DNA from: CAJUPY01 sp051871275
GTDB lineage: Bacteria > Bacteroidota > Bacteroidia > Bacteroidales > Muribaculaceae
DNA: 19,857 bases
Assembly (NCBI GenBank): GCA_051871275.1
Contig: JBJECR010000029.1
Location: 1 to 19,857, forward strand
Direction: 5' to 3'
In this document: positions 1 to 6,789 of the stretch, one piece after another
Position numbering within the stretch: position 1 is the stretch's first letter
How the letters are laid out: each line of letters starts with the position of its first letter
The notes under the pieces: generated by a model
What the model saw: the letters and a program-made list of their open reading frames with translations, nothing else
Database searches by the model: none
What the model was told of the DNA's origin: nothing
Position numbers and translations under genes: made by a program

Positions 1-59
1 AAACCATTGTAAACCAATGCTTTAAGCCCTACAAGTGTCAAACTCGGAAAGTTACGCAT
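1..59 (-). CDS. Possible 5' end of a minus-strand ORF cut by the window edge
   Basis: Read on the minus strand, an ATG at 59-57 opens a frame with no stop for 19 codons up to the left edge. A 7-of-8 match to the Bacteroidetes -7 element (CAACTTTG on the minus strand, 109-102) lies about 40 bases upstream, so a divergent promoter is conceivable. I do not recognise the short translated stretch, and 19 codons is too little to separate a gene from chance. The rest of positions 1-120 holds no other coding signal I can support. Confidence 0.2.
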   Translation of the reverse strand, partial: MRNFPSLTLVGLKALVYNG

Positions 60-120
60 AATTTTTTATTACACAACATCGTTTTGATGATTTTTAATAG
101 TCAAAGTTGAAAAAAATGAC

Positions 121-128
121 TAATTTTG
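121..128 (+). promoter_or_regulatory. Bacteroidetes -7 promoter element (TAATTTTG)
   Basis: The sequence is an exact match to the TAnnTTTG element used by the Bacteroidetes housekeeping sigma factor. No good -33 TTTG lies 19-21 bases upstream, so the promoter is supported by one box only. Transcription would begin near 134-137, leaving a leader of only about ten bases before the ATG at 147. This rules against the in-frame TTG at 126 as a start codon, because it lies inside the promoter. Confidence 0.6.
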
Positions 129-146
129 CAAATTATATTCGCAATT

Positions 147-1331
147 ATGGCTGAAGAAAATTACAATTTCAACAAAGAAATATGCCGCAAAGGCACTAAA
201 GCACTCAAATTTGATGCTCTAAAAGACCGTTTCGGAAATCCGGACCTCATTCCGCTCTGGGTGGCGGATATGGACTTTGAAGTTTGCCCCGCTATCACGG
301 ACGCTCTCCAAAAAAGGCTCGCACACCCCGTTTATGGCTACGCCACAACTACAGACAGCTACTGGCTCTCCATCCTCCGCTGGGTCACTTCTCGCTTTGG
401 CATCTCCGTCCGCCGCGAAGAAATGAACTACATCCCCGGTGTGGTGAAAGGTATAGCCTTCGCCATGAACTATTTCACGGAGAAAGGCGACAAAATCCTT
501 ATCCAACCGCCCGTGTATCACCCATTCCGAATGGTGACCGAGGGCAACGGCAGAATTGTGGTAAATAGTCCGCTCGTACGCACGGAAACAGGTTACACCA
601 TTGATTTTGAGGCATTTGAACGCACCGTGAAGACAGAGAAACCCAAAATGATGATTCTCTGCAACCCTCACAATCCCGGTGGAATCAAGTGGAACAAGGA
701 GCAACTCGCTGAAATAGCTCGCATTGCTCGCCAAAACTGCATGATTGTGATTTCCGACGAAATCCACGCAGACATTATGCTGGACGGAAAGCCACACGTT
801 TCGTTTTTCAGTGCCGGAAGCGATGCGGAAGCCGTAGGAATAGTGTTTGGAGCACCTTCCAAAACTTTTAACATTGCAGGACTCGTAAGTTCCTGGTCCA
901 TAGTCAAAAACCCGAAACTACGCAGCGGCTTTTATGCCTGGCTGGAAGCAAACGAATTTAACGACCCCACTTTCATCGCCACTATCGCCACGGAAGCCGC
1001 TTACGGCAAAGGGGAGGAATGGCTCAAACAGATGATAGACTACATAAACGGAAACATCGACGCCACCATAGAATATTTCGCTAAAAACATTCCGCAAATC
1101 CGCGTGATGCGTCCGCAAGCCTCTTTCCTCGTTTGGCTGGACTGCCGAGGACTGAACCTCTCTCAGGCAAAACTGAACGACCTCTTTGTGAACAAAGCCG
1201 GACTTGCCCTGAACAATGGCGAAATGTTTGGCAAAGAGGGAATTGGCTACATGCGTCTGAACGTTGGCACTACTCGCAAAAATCTCCTCACTGCATTTGA
1301 AAAACTTAAAAACGCTATAAACAGCCTATGA
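147..1331 (+). CDS. MalY/PatB-family PLP-dependent C-S lyase / aminotransferase
   Basis: This is a cytosolic fold-type I pyridoxal-phosphate enzyme of 394 residues. Members of the MalY/PatB group are annotated as cystathionine beta-lyases or as aminotransferases; the expected reaction is cleavage of the C-S bond of cystathionine or similar thioethers to give homocysteine or sulfide, pyruvate and ammonia. Visible motifs, numbered from the ATG at 147, are the substrate-side WVADMDF near residue 38, the CNPHNPGG loop at about 172-179, SDEIHAD with the cofactor-binding Asp near 204, and APSKTFN with the Schiff-base lysine near 239. A late Arg in YMRLNVG should bind the substrate carboxylate. The frame can be extended to a TTG at 126, but that triplet is part of the -7 promoter box, so I chose ATG 147. 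Its stop overlaps the aroA start in ATGA, which implies translational coupling. The exact substrate is an inference. Confidence 0.88.
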   Translation: MAEENYNFNKEICRKGTKALKFDALKDRFGNPDLIPLWVADMDFEVCPAITDALQKRLAHPVYGYATTTDSYWLSILRWVTSRFGISVRREEMNYIPGVVKGIAFAMNYFTEKGDKILIQPPVYHPFRMVTEGNGRIVVNSPLVRTETGYTIDFEAFERTVKTEKPKMMILCNPHNPGGIKWNKEQLAEIARIARQNCMIVISDEIHADIMLDGKPHVSFFSAGSDAEAVGIVFGAPSKTFNIAGLVSSWSIVKNPKLRSGFYAWLEANEFNDPTFIATIATEAAYGKGEEWLKQMIDYINGNIDATIEYFAKNIPQIRVMRPQASFLVWLDCRGLNLSQAKLNDLFVNKAGLALNNGEMFGKEGIGYMRLNVGTTRKNLLTAFEKLKNAINSL

Positions 1332-2554
1332 CCACTCACCTGCTGACATCTGACACAGTCACTTCACCCTATTCCATCACCTTGCCCCTCTCCAAAAGCA
1401 TAAGCAACAGGGTGCTGCTAATAAATTCACTCGCAGAGAAACCCGCAAAAGTGGAATACGCCGTGTGCGACGATTCTAATTCCATGCTCGCTGCCATAAA
1501 TAGCAGCAACGACTATATAAACATAGGTGCAGCAGGCACAGCCATGCGTTTTTTGACAGCATTTTTTGCCACTCAAACCGGCAGAACAGTGATTCTCGAC
1601 GGTTCGGAGCGTATGAGGCAGCGACCGATAGCACCACTCGTTGATGCACTTCGCAGTATAGGTGCAGATATTCAGTACGCTGAAAATGAAGGCTTTCCTC
1701 CACTCAAAATAGCAGGTAAAAACCTGCGTGGCGGTGATGTGACCATAAACGCCGGAATCAGTTCACAGTTTATTTCCGCACTTATGATGATTGCACCGGC
1801 TATGGAAAATAATCTCAAAATTCACCTCGACGGGGTACAAACTTCTCGCCCTTACATTGAAATGACGGCGGAAATTATGAAAAAATGCGGTGCGGAAGTT
1901 GTTCTGAATAAGAAAGATATCATTATCGGCACAAAAAAATACGTCCCGGAAAATATCACTATCGAGGCTGACTGGAGTGCCGCTTCATACTGGTACGAAA
2001 TTGCAGCTTTAACTCGCAAAAACGTTCACATTTCATCACTCACGCGTGACAGTTTGCAGGGAGACTCAGGTATCAAAAATATTTTTGAAAAACTCGGAGT
2101 TTCAACCGTTTTTAATGCCGATGGCAGTGCGGATTTAGTTCCCGGTGACCCAAAAGTTTCGCACCTGGGAATAGACCTCGGAGGCATGCCGGACACTGCA
2201 CAAACTTTTGCCATAACTCTCTGTATGCAAGGCGTTTCATATAGAATTTCAGGACTGGGCACGCTCCCCCGCAAAGAAACGGACCGCCTTGCAGCACTCG
2301 TGACCGAACTGCATAAAACAGGATTTGTGCTGAAAACGGAAAATGCCGACACTCTAATCTGGGACGGCACTAAAACAGCACCGAACGGCGAGCCTATAAA
2401 AACCTACAAGGACCACCGCATGGCAATGTCTTTCGCCCCCGCTGTGTTCACGCTCGGGCAACTGAAAATAGAGGACATCGCAGTGGTGAGCAAGTCGTAC
2501 CCGGATTTCTGGGCAGACACCGCAAAAGCAGGCATAGCCCTCACGGAAATCTAA
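1328..2554 (+). CDS. aroA: 3-phosphoshikimate 1-carboxyvinyltransferase (EPSP synthase)
   Basis: The enzyme transfers the enolpyruvyl group of phosphoenolpyruvate to shikimate-3-phosphate, the sixth step of the shikimate pathway to chorismate and aromatic amino acids; it acts in the cytosol. At 408 residues it is somewhat shorter than the 427-residue E. coli enzyme. Family motifs in order: SKSISNR at 22-28 with the substrate lysine K23, GAAGTAMR at 67-74, DGSERMRQRP at 91-100, TSRPYIEMT at 172-180, GMPD with the catalytic Asp near 289, RKETDR near 315-320, and KDHRMAM near 361-367. The PEP-contacting loop reads GAAGTAMRF where E. coli has GNAGTAMRP; I believe this is usual for Bacteroidetes. 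The gene starts inside the stop codon of the upstream lyase gene, so the two are co-transcribed and probably translationally coupled. Confidence 0.96.
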   Translation: MTTHLLTSDTVTSPYSITLPLSKSISNRVLLINSLAEKPAKVEYAVCDDSNSMLAAINSSNDYINIGAAGTAMRFLTAFFATQTGRTVILDGSERMRQRPIAPLVDALRSIGADIQYAENEGFPPLKIAGKNLRGGDVTINAGISSQFISALMMIAPAMENNLKIHLDGVQTSRPYIEMTAEIMKKCGAEVVLNKKDIIIGTKKYVPENITIEADWSAASYWYEIAALTRKNVHISSLTRDSLQGDSGIKNIFEKLGVSTVFNADGSADLVPGDPKVSHLGIDLGGMPDTAQTFAITLCMQGVSYRISGLGTLPRKETDRLAALVTELHKTGFVLKTENADTLIWDGTKTAPNGEPIKTYKDHRMAMSFAPAVFTLGQLKIEDIAVVSKSYPDFWADTAKAGIALTEI

Positions 2555-2591
2555 CTCAAAAGTCTGATTATCAACAAATAAAACAATAGAT

Positions 2592-3002
2592 ATGACAGTA
2601 GTTTTAATCATAGCGGCAGCACTCGTGGCAGTGGGACTTCCACTGTACTTGATGCACAAATATGAAGAGAAAAAAGCTGGCGGAGAACTGCCTGTCACGC
2701 CGCCGGAGCAGAAATGCTGCGGACTGCATATCTCCTGCGAAAAAGATTCGCTCCTAAGCTCCGTAAGCGAAAAAATCGAGTACTACGATGATGAAGAACT
2801 TAACGCTTTTCAAGGCAAAACAGCGGACGATTACACTGAAAACGAAATAGAACAATTCCGAGATATCCTCCTCACTATGAAGCCGGAAGACATTGCCGGA
2901 TGGGCTCGTTCACTCCAACTGAGGCAAATAGAATTGCCGGCTGAAGTGCGTGAAGAACTGCTCATGATTGTGGCGGAGGCTCGCACGGCTAAAACTCGGT
3001 AA
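2592..3002 (+). CDS. Small membrane-anchored conserved protein with CC-x2-H-x2-C motif
   Basis: The protein has 136 residues. The first 20 or so form a hydrophobic helix (roughly residues 3-21) followed by basic residues, which fits a single N-terminal membrane anchor with a cytoplasmic tail. The tail opens with KCCGLHISCEKDSLL, where C42, C43, H46 and C49 could bind a metal or cofactor. An acidic, helical region follows (about 60-136). I have a recollection that Bacteroidetes relatives carry the automatic name 'phospholipase', but I see no lipase motif (no GxSxG or HKD) and do not support that function. It lies 37 bases after aroA and 14 bases before a metal-transporter permease, so it is probably part of the operon. 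A link to metal handling is only a guess from the Cys/His cluster and the neighbour. Confidence 0.75.
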   Translation: MTVVLIIAAALVAVGLPLYLMHKYEEKKAGGELPVTPPEQKCCGLHISCEKDSLLSSVSEKIEYYDDEELNAFQGKTADDYTENEIEQFRDILLTMKPEDIAGWARSLQLRQIELPAEVREELLMIVAEARTAKTR

Positions 3003-3016
3003 AATTAGCACGAAAA

Positions 3017-3808
3017 ATGGATATTTTTGCATATAAATTCTTCATTAACGCACTTATCGGCATCTCTATCATCAGCATTGCCTCTGCCATTATCGGCACT
3101 TACATCGTTACTCGCCGCATGGTGTCCATTTCCGGCGGTATCACTCACGCCTGTTTCGGCGGACTCGGCTTGGGCTACTATTTGGGCGTAAATCCCGTGC
3201 TTATGGCATCTGTTTTTGCCGTGGCGGCATCACTTTTTGTGGAAACGCTGTCGCAGAAATGGAAAGTACGTGAAGACTCCGCCATTGCCGTGGTTTGGGC
3301 ACTGGGTATGGCTATAGGTGTGATTTTCATTTTTATGACGCCCGGCTATGTACCTGAACTCACTTCATTTCTCTTCGGAAACATCCTCACCATCAACACC
3401 GGCGACATAATCTTATTTGCTTGTTACACAGCCGTTTTAGTCATCTTTTTCAGTCTTTACTTCAAAACTATCGTAGCAGTTGCTTTCGACCGTGATTTCG
3501 CTCGCATTTCCGGTCTGCCCGTCACTGCCATTTCACTCACAATGACGGTTCTCATAGCACTGTGTATTGTATTGACTATCAAGCTTGTAGGCATAATGTT
3601 GCTGATATCTATGCTCTCCCTGCCGCAAATGATAGCGGAAAACTTTTTCCACAAGTACAAAAGCATAATGCTCGCCTCTGTAGCAATCTCGCTAATAGGC
3701 TCACTCACAGGGCTTTTCCTCTCAGTGGCAATAAACGTGCCCTGCTCCGCCCTCATTGTAGCCGTCTTTGCCGCAATGTTTTTCATCACCAAAATCATCA
3801 AGCACTAA
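3017..3808 (+). CDS. ABC-3 family metal transporter permease (ZnuB/TroC/MntB-like)
   Basis: This inner-membrane permease of an ABC importer for zinc, manganese or iron has 263 residues, the normal family length, with seven to eight hydrophobic segments spread along the chain. The family signature is the stretch SGGITHACFGG at about residues 39-49 followed by GLGLGYYLG. A second conserved part is the hydrophobic helix pair around residues 185-215 that includes MLLISMLSLPQ. It would work as a dimer with an ATPase and a periplasmic metal-binding protein; neither is encoded in this window. It starts 14 bases after the small Cys/His protein and ends the first operon. The metal cannot be decided from sequence alone. 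Confidence 0.9.
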   Translation: MDIFAYKFFINALIGISIISIASAIIGTYIVTRRMVSISGGITHACFGGLGLGYYLGVNPVLMASVFAVAASLFVETLSQKWKVREDSAIAVVWALGMAIGVIFIFMTPGYVPELTSFLFGNILTINTGDIILFACYTAVLVIFFSLYFKTIVAVAFDRDFARISGLPVTAISLTMTVLIALCIVLTIKLVGIMLLISMLSLPQMIAENFFHKYKSIMLASVAISLIGSLTGLFLSVAINVPCSALIVAVFAAMFFITKIIKH

Positions 3809-3813
3809 ACCAA

Positions 3814-3885
3814 AATAGCTAAGATAGCTAAATTAGCTAAGTTAGCTATCGCAGCTAAGGTAGCTAAGGTAGCTACAATAGCCAA
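3814..3885. repeat. Degenerate 9-bp tandem repeat, consensus nnTAGCTAA
   Basis: Eight contiguous nonamers can be read in phase from 3814: aatagctaa, gatagctaa, attagctaa, gttagctat, cgcagctaa, ggtagctaa, ggtagctac, aatagccaa. A weak ninth follows at 3886. The core TAGCTA is palindromic, so neighbouring units can also pair with each other. The array begins five bases after the stop codon of the permease gene and ends before the promoter of the next gene. It may be a simple slippage-type repeat, part of the permease mRNA 3' end, or an array of protein-binding sites. Confidence 0.85.
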
Positions 3886-3909
3886 AATTACCACTAAACC
3901 ACTGAATTA

Positions 3910-3941
3910 TTTGGAAATTAACGAGACATTTATTACCTTTG
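3910..3941 (+). promoter_or_regulatory. Bacteroidetes promoter: TTTG, 20-bp spacer, TACCTTTG
   Basis: TTTG at 3910-3913 and TACCTTTG at 3934-3941 are exact matches to the -33 and -7 elements of the Bacteroidetes primary sigma factor, with a 20-base spacer. Transcription should start around 3947-3950, inside the 5' arm of the adjoining hairpin, and would drive the AAA ATPase gene at 4001. Confidence 0.75.
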
Positions 3942-3942
3942 T

Positions 3943-3980
3943 ACTGAAAAAACGGTCGCAAATGCAACCATTTTTTCAGT
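3943..3980. other. 38-nt inverted repeat overlapping the predicted transcription start
   Basis: The arms are 3943-3959 and 3964-3980 with a 4-base loop. In the plus-strand sequence 15 of 17 positions pair, with C-A mismatches at 3953/3970 and 3957/3966. On the minus-strand RNA both mismatches become G-U wobbles, so all 17 positions pair. The core GGTCGC/GCAACC flanked by A6/T6 resembles the terminator hairpins at 12632-12657 and 12702-12727. It could be an operator, a leader structure, or a terminator facing the upstream permease gene. Confidence 0.65.
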
Positions 3981-4000
3981 GGAAATAAAAAATTATATTT

Positions 4001-5323
4001 ATGATTATAGACAGAAAAGAATACATAGACTATCTCTATTCAAAATGCTGGAATGGGAAAGTTAAGATAATCACCGGCATTAGACGTTGTGGTAAATCAT
4101 TTTTACTGTCAAAGCTATTTAAACAACGGCTAATAATGGACGGTGCAGATGAAAAAGATTTCATTGAAGTTGCACTTGATAGAAAATCAGATATTCAGTA
4201 CCGTAATCCGAATTTATTATTTGATTACATAATATCAAAGACAAAGGATTTGAATAGAAAGTTCTATATTTTGATAGACGAGATTCAGTTATCATACAAA
4301 GTAAAAAACACAGACATTGATGAAGACTTAGTCCCGGAAGAAGACAGGGACATGCTTTATACAACATTCTATGATATTCTGAACGACTTGATGACCCGAC
4401 CCAATATTGACATATATGTAACCGGGTCAAACTCTAAAATGCTATCTAAAGATATTGCAACGAATTTTCGCGACAGAGGCTGCGAAATTAGAGTGTACCC
4501 TTTATCATTTGCCGAATATCTTTCGGCTGTCAATCTGGAAAAGGCTGATGCTTTTGAAGAATACTTGATGTACGGAGGCATGCCTTTAGCCGTTTTAGTA
4601 TCAGATGAGAAGGAAAAAAGAAAATACCTGCAAGGCCTTTTCACAAATGTGTATATTAAAGATATCGTAGAGCGTTACTACCTTAAAGATGATAATATAC
4701 TCAGTGCATTGGTTGATGCTCTATCTTCTTCCGTAGGTTCATTGACTAATCCTAATAAACTTGCCAATACCGCCGGCTCACTTATGGGGCAAAAAACATC
4801 TTATAATACAATTAAAAAATATTTGGATTATGTGGTGGATTCATTTCTATTTCAAAGTGCAAAACGTTGGAATGTAAAAGGTCGTAAATATTTTGACACA
4901 ATACAAAAATATTACGCAATGGACCTGGGATTAAGAAATGCCAGATTGAACTTTCGACAACAGGAGCGTTCTCATTTGATGGAAAACTTAATCTACAATG
5001 AACTTATACGCAGAGGATATTCTGTAGATGTCGGCGTTGTGGAATTGTCACGAATGATTGATGGCAAACGCAAACAATCACAATATGAAATTGACTTTGT
5101 CGTAAATATAGGCAATGAAAAAGTTTATATTCAGTCGGCTTTGAATGTAGATACTCCGGAGAAAAAAGACCAAGAAACTTTTTCACTTAGGAATACAGAT
5201 GATTTCTTCCGTAAAATTGTTGTTTTAGACGGAAACACTAAGGCTTGGAAAAATGAGGATGGTATATTGTATATTGGAGTTATCCCATTCTTGTTAAAAG
5301 ATATATTGACAGATATTCTATAA
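4001..5323 (+). CDS. AAA-type ATPase with C-terminal DUF4143 domain
   Basis: The protein has 440 residues, typical for the AAA_14/DUF4143 family that is widespread in Bacteroidetes and of unproven function. Residues 1-170 hold the ATPase: Walker A GIRRCGKS at 26-33, Walker B YILIDEIQ at 89-96 and a sensor-like VTGSNSKML at 140-148. A winged-helix-like segment lies around 265-285 (SYNTIKKYLDYVVDS). The C-terminal part has YEIDFVV at 362-368 followed by YIQSALNV, which recalls the PD-(D/E)xK-like fold proposed for this domain, although the usual lysine is not obvious. The gene stands alone with its own promoter and leader hairpin. Its AT-rich codons (AGA, TTA, ATA, AAA, TAT) differ sharply from the C-ending codons of the efflux operon next door, which suggests separate acquisition. 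Confidence 0.88.
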   Translation: MIIDRKEYIDYLYSKCWNGKVKIITGIRRCGKSFLLSKLFKQRLIMDGADEKDFIEVALDRKSDIQYRNPNLLFDYIISKTKDLNRKFYILIDEIQLSYKVKNTDIDEDLVPEEDRDMLYTTFYDILNDLMTRPNIDIYVTGSNSKMLSKDIATNFRDRGCEIRVYPLSFAEYLSAVNLEKADAFEEYLMYGGMPLAVLVSDEKEKRKYLQGLFTNVYIKDIVERYYLKDDNILSALVDALSSSVGSLTNPNKLANTAGSLMGQKTSYNTIKKYLDYVVDSFLFQSAKRWNVKGRKYFDTIQKYYAMDLGLRNARLNFRQQERSHLMENLIYNELIRRGYSVDVGVVELSRMIDGKRKQSQYEIDFVVNIGNEKVYIQSALNVDTPEKKDQETFSLRNTDDFFRKIVVLDGNTKAWKNEDGILYIGVIPFLLKDILTDIL

Positions 5324-5433
5324 TAAACAAATGCTATAATTTAGCTATTTTGAACCTCTGCTTGTCAATTTTAGTTTTTTAATTAGCAAAAAAGTCTAAA
5401 TTATTTGCAATTATAGTCAAAATAGGCTATTAA

Positions 5434-5466
5434 TCTGCCATATAAGCCGAAAAATTCGTACCTTTG
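5434..5466 (+). promoter_or_regulatory. Promoter of the RND efflux operon (TACCTTTG at 5459-5466)
   Basis: TACCTTTG at 5459-5466 exactly matches the Bacteroidetes -7 element. A weak -33 candidate, TCTG at 5434-5437, sits 21 bases upstream. Transcription would begin near 5472, giving a leader of about 80 bases before the ATG at 5551. A partial inverted repeat (GGCTAT at 5425-5430, ATAAGCC at 5442-5448) spans the -33 region and might bind a regulator. The remaining AT-rich sequence from 5324 to 5424 shows no gene and only a weak A/T hairpin near 5368-5402. Confidence 0.65.
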
Positions 5467-5550
5467 CAGCCGGTAAAAAAGGAAAATACCCCGCCATATA
5501 GGAAAATACAAATAATAAACATCATAATAACGAAAAAGCAAATTAAGACA

Positions 5551-6693
5551 ATGAAAAAAAACGTATTGCAAACAGCAGCAATTATTGTCGCTACAGCTTC
5601 ATTCGCTTGCCTGTCTTCTTGCTCCGGCGAGACACAGCAAATGCAACAGGGAGCTCCGCAAATCGCAACAATTACTACATCTTACGGTACTGCCAACTTG
5701 GAAAAATCCTATCCGGCTACTATCAAGGGTAAGACTGACATTGATGTCCGTCCGCTCGTTTCAGGATTTATAACCAAAGTTCATGTTGACGAAGGTCAAA
5801 TTGTTAGCAAAGGTCAAGTTCTTTTCACTCTGGACCAGGTTCAATACCAGGCAGCTGTGGATCAAGCACAAGCCGCTGTCCTCGTAGCTGAAACCGCCGT
5901 TCAAACCGCACAACTCACAGCTAACACAAAACGTTCTCTCTACGAAAAAAACATTATCAGCGAATACGAAAATCAGCTCGCTCAAAACAGCCTCGCACAA
6001 GCACAAGCTCAGCTCGCTCAGGCTAAAGCAGGTCTCGTAAACGCTCAGAAAAATCTCTCTTACACCGTAGTTACAGCTCCAAGCACAGGCGTTGTGGGCA
6101 AAATTCCTAACCGTGAAGGTTCACTCGCTTCACCATCTATGGTTACGCCTCTCACCACTGTCAGCGACACAGGCGACGTTTATGCTTACTTCTCTCTCAC
6201 GGAAAAAGACATCCTGGAGATGACTGAAGAAAACAAGAGCCTCGCTGCAGCTATCAAAGCTATGCCGGAAGTGCAACTCCGACTTTCCGACGGTACTATC
6301 TACGAAAGCACAGGTAAAGTGGCAACCATCACCGGTACTATCGACAGCAGCACAGGTGCCGCAAGCGTGCGTGCTCTCTTCAAAAACGGCAAAGGCGTGC
6401 TCCGCAGCGGTTCCACAGGACAAGTTGTCGTTCCTCACCACATGGATAGCGTTATCGTAATCCCGCAGAAAGCCACATACGAACTTCAGGACCGCAAATT
6501 CGTTTACGTCGTAGGCGATTCTTGCAAAGTGGCTTCAAGACCTATCACTATTTATTCACTCAACGACGGACAAAACTTCATTGTTACCTCCGGTCTTTCC
6601 GCTAACGAACAAGTTGTTGTGGAAGGCGTGGGAACAGTGGTTAAAGACGGTCTTGTGATTGCTCCGGTTGATGCAAATGCTAAAGCCGAATAA
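5551..6693 (+). CDS. RND efflux periplasmic adaptor lipoprotein (AcrA/MexA family)
   Basis: This is the membrane-fusion subunit that links an inner-membrane RND pump to an outer-membrane channel. From ATG 5551 the product has 380 residues and opens with a lipoprotein signal peptide (Lys-Lys, hydrophobic core, LSSC with C24 as the lipidated cysteine). Residues 63-95 form a lipoyl/barrel-sandwich half (DIDVRPLVSGFI, DEGQIVSKGQVLF). Residues 99-170 are an Ala/Gln-rich alpha-helical hairpin, including AQAQLAQAKAGLVNAQ. The second lipoyl half (TAPSTGVVG) and beta-barrel domains follow. The frame can be extended to a TTG at 5464, but this lies inside the -7 promoter box and would remove the signal peptide from the N-terminus, so ATG 5551 is the right start. 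It is the first gene of the efflux operon, 96 bases before the pump. No TetR- or MarR-type regulator is adjacent. Confidence 0.93.
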   Translation: MKKNVLQTAAIIVATASFACLSSCSGETQQMQQGAPQIATITTSYGTANLEKSYPATIKGKTDIDVRPLVSGFITKVHVDEGQIVSKGQVLFTLDQVQYQAAVDQAQAAVLVAETAVQTAQLTANTKRSLYEKNIISEYENQLAQNSLAQAQAQLAQAKAGLVNAQKNLSYTVVTAPSTGVVGKIPNREGSLASPSMVTPLTTVSDTGDVYAYFSLTEKDILEMTEENKSLAAAIKAMPEVQLRLSDGTIYESTGKVATITGTIDSSTGAASVRALFKNGKGVLRSGSTGQVVVPHHMDSVIVIPQKATYELQDRKFVYVVGDSCKVASRPITIYSLNDGQNFIVTSGLSANEQVVVEGVGTVVKDGLVIAPVDANAKAE

Positions 6694-6714
6694 TTTTTTC
6701 CACTCTATTTCTCC

Positions 6715-6748
6715 GGCACTTCCGTGCCATATAGGCTGGCGCTCAGCC
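6715..6748 (+). other. Two small GC-rich hairpins between adaptor and pump genes
   Basis: GGCAC (6715-6719), loop ttcc, GTGCC (6724-6728) is followed five bases later by GGCTG (6734-6738), loop gcgct, CAGCC (6744-6748). No T-run follows either hairpin, so they are not standard terminators. In the 96-base gap between two genes of one operon they may protect the upstream mRNA 3' end or set the expression ratio of adaptor to pump. They could also be a copy of a dispersed intergenic repeat. Confidence 0.5.
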
Positions 6749-6789
6749 CTTAACAAGAAAAAACATTAAATCCAAGAAATAAACACAAA

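Noticed and set aside
219..797. 192-codon open frame antisense to the MalY/PatB-type gene
   Set aside because: The plus-strand protein is a clear family member; the antisense frame has no recognisable domain or promoter and is explained by codon bias of the real gene.
2592..3002. Phospholipase function for the small Cys/His protein
   Set aside because: No lipase or phospholipase motif can be seen; I recall the name as an unsupported automatic annotation.
3562..3822. 86-codon plus-strand frame overlapping the permease end and entering the 9-bp repeat
   Set aside because: It is an alternate frame of the permease gene with no family resemblance.
3809..5330. DUF4143 region as an insertion sequence or toxin-antitoxin module
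   Set aside because: The ATPase has no transposase motif, no terminal inverted repeats bracket the gene, and no small partner gene is present.
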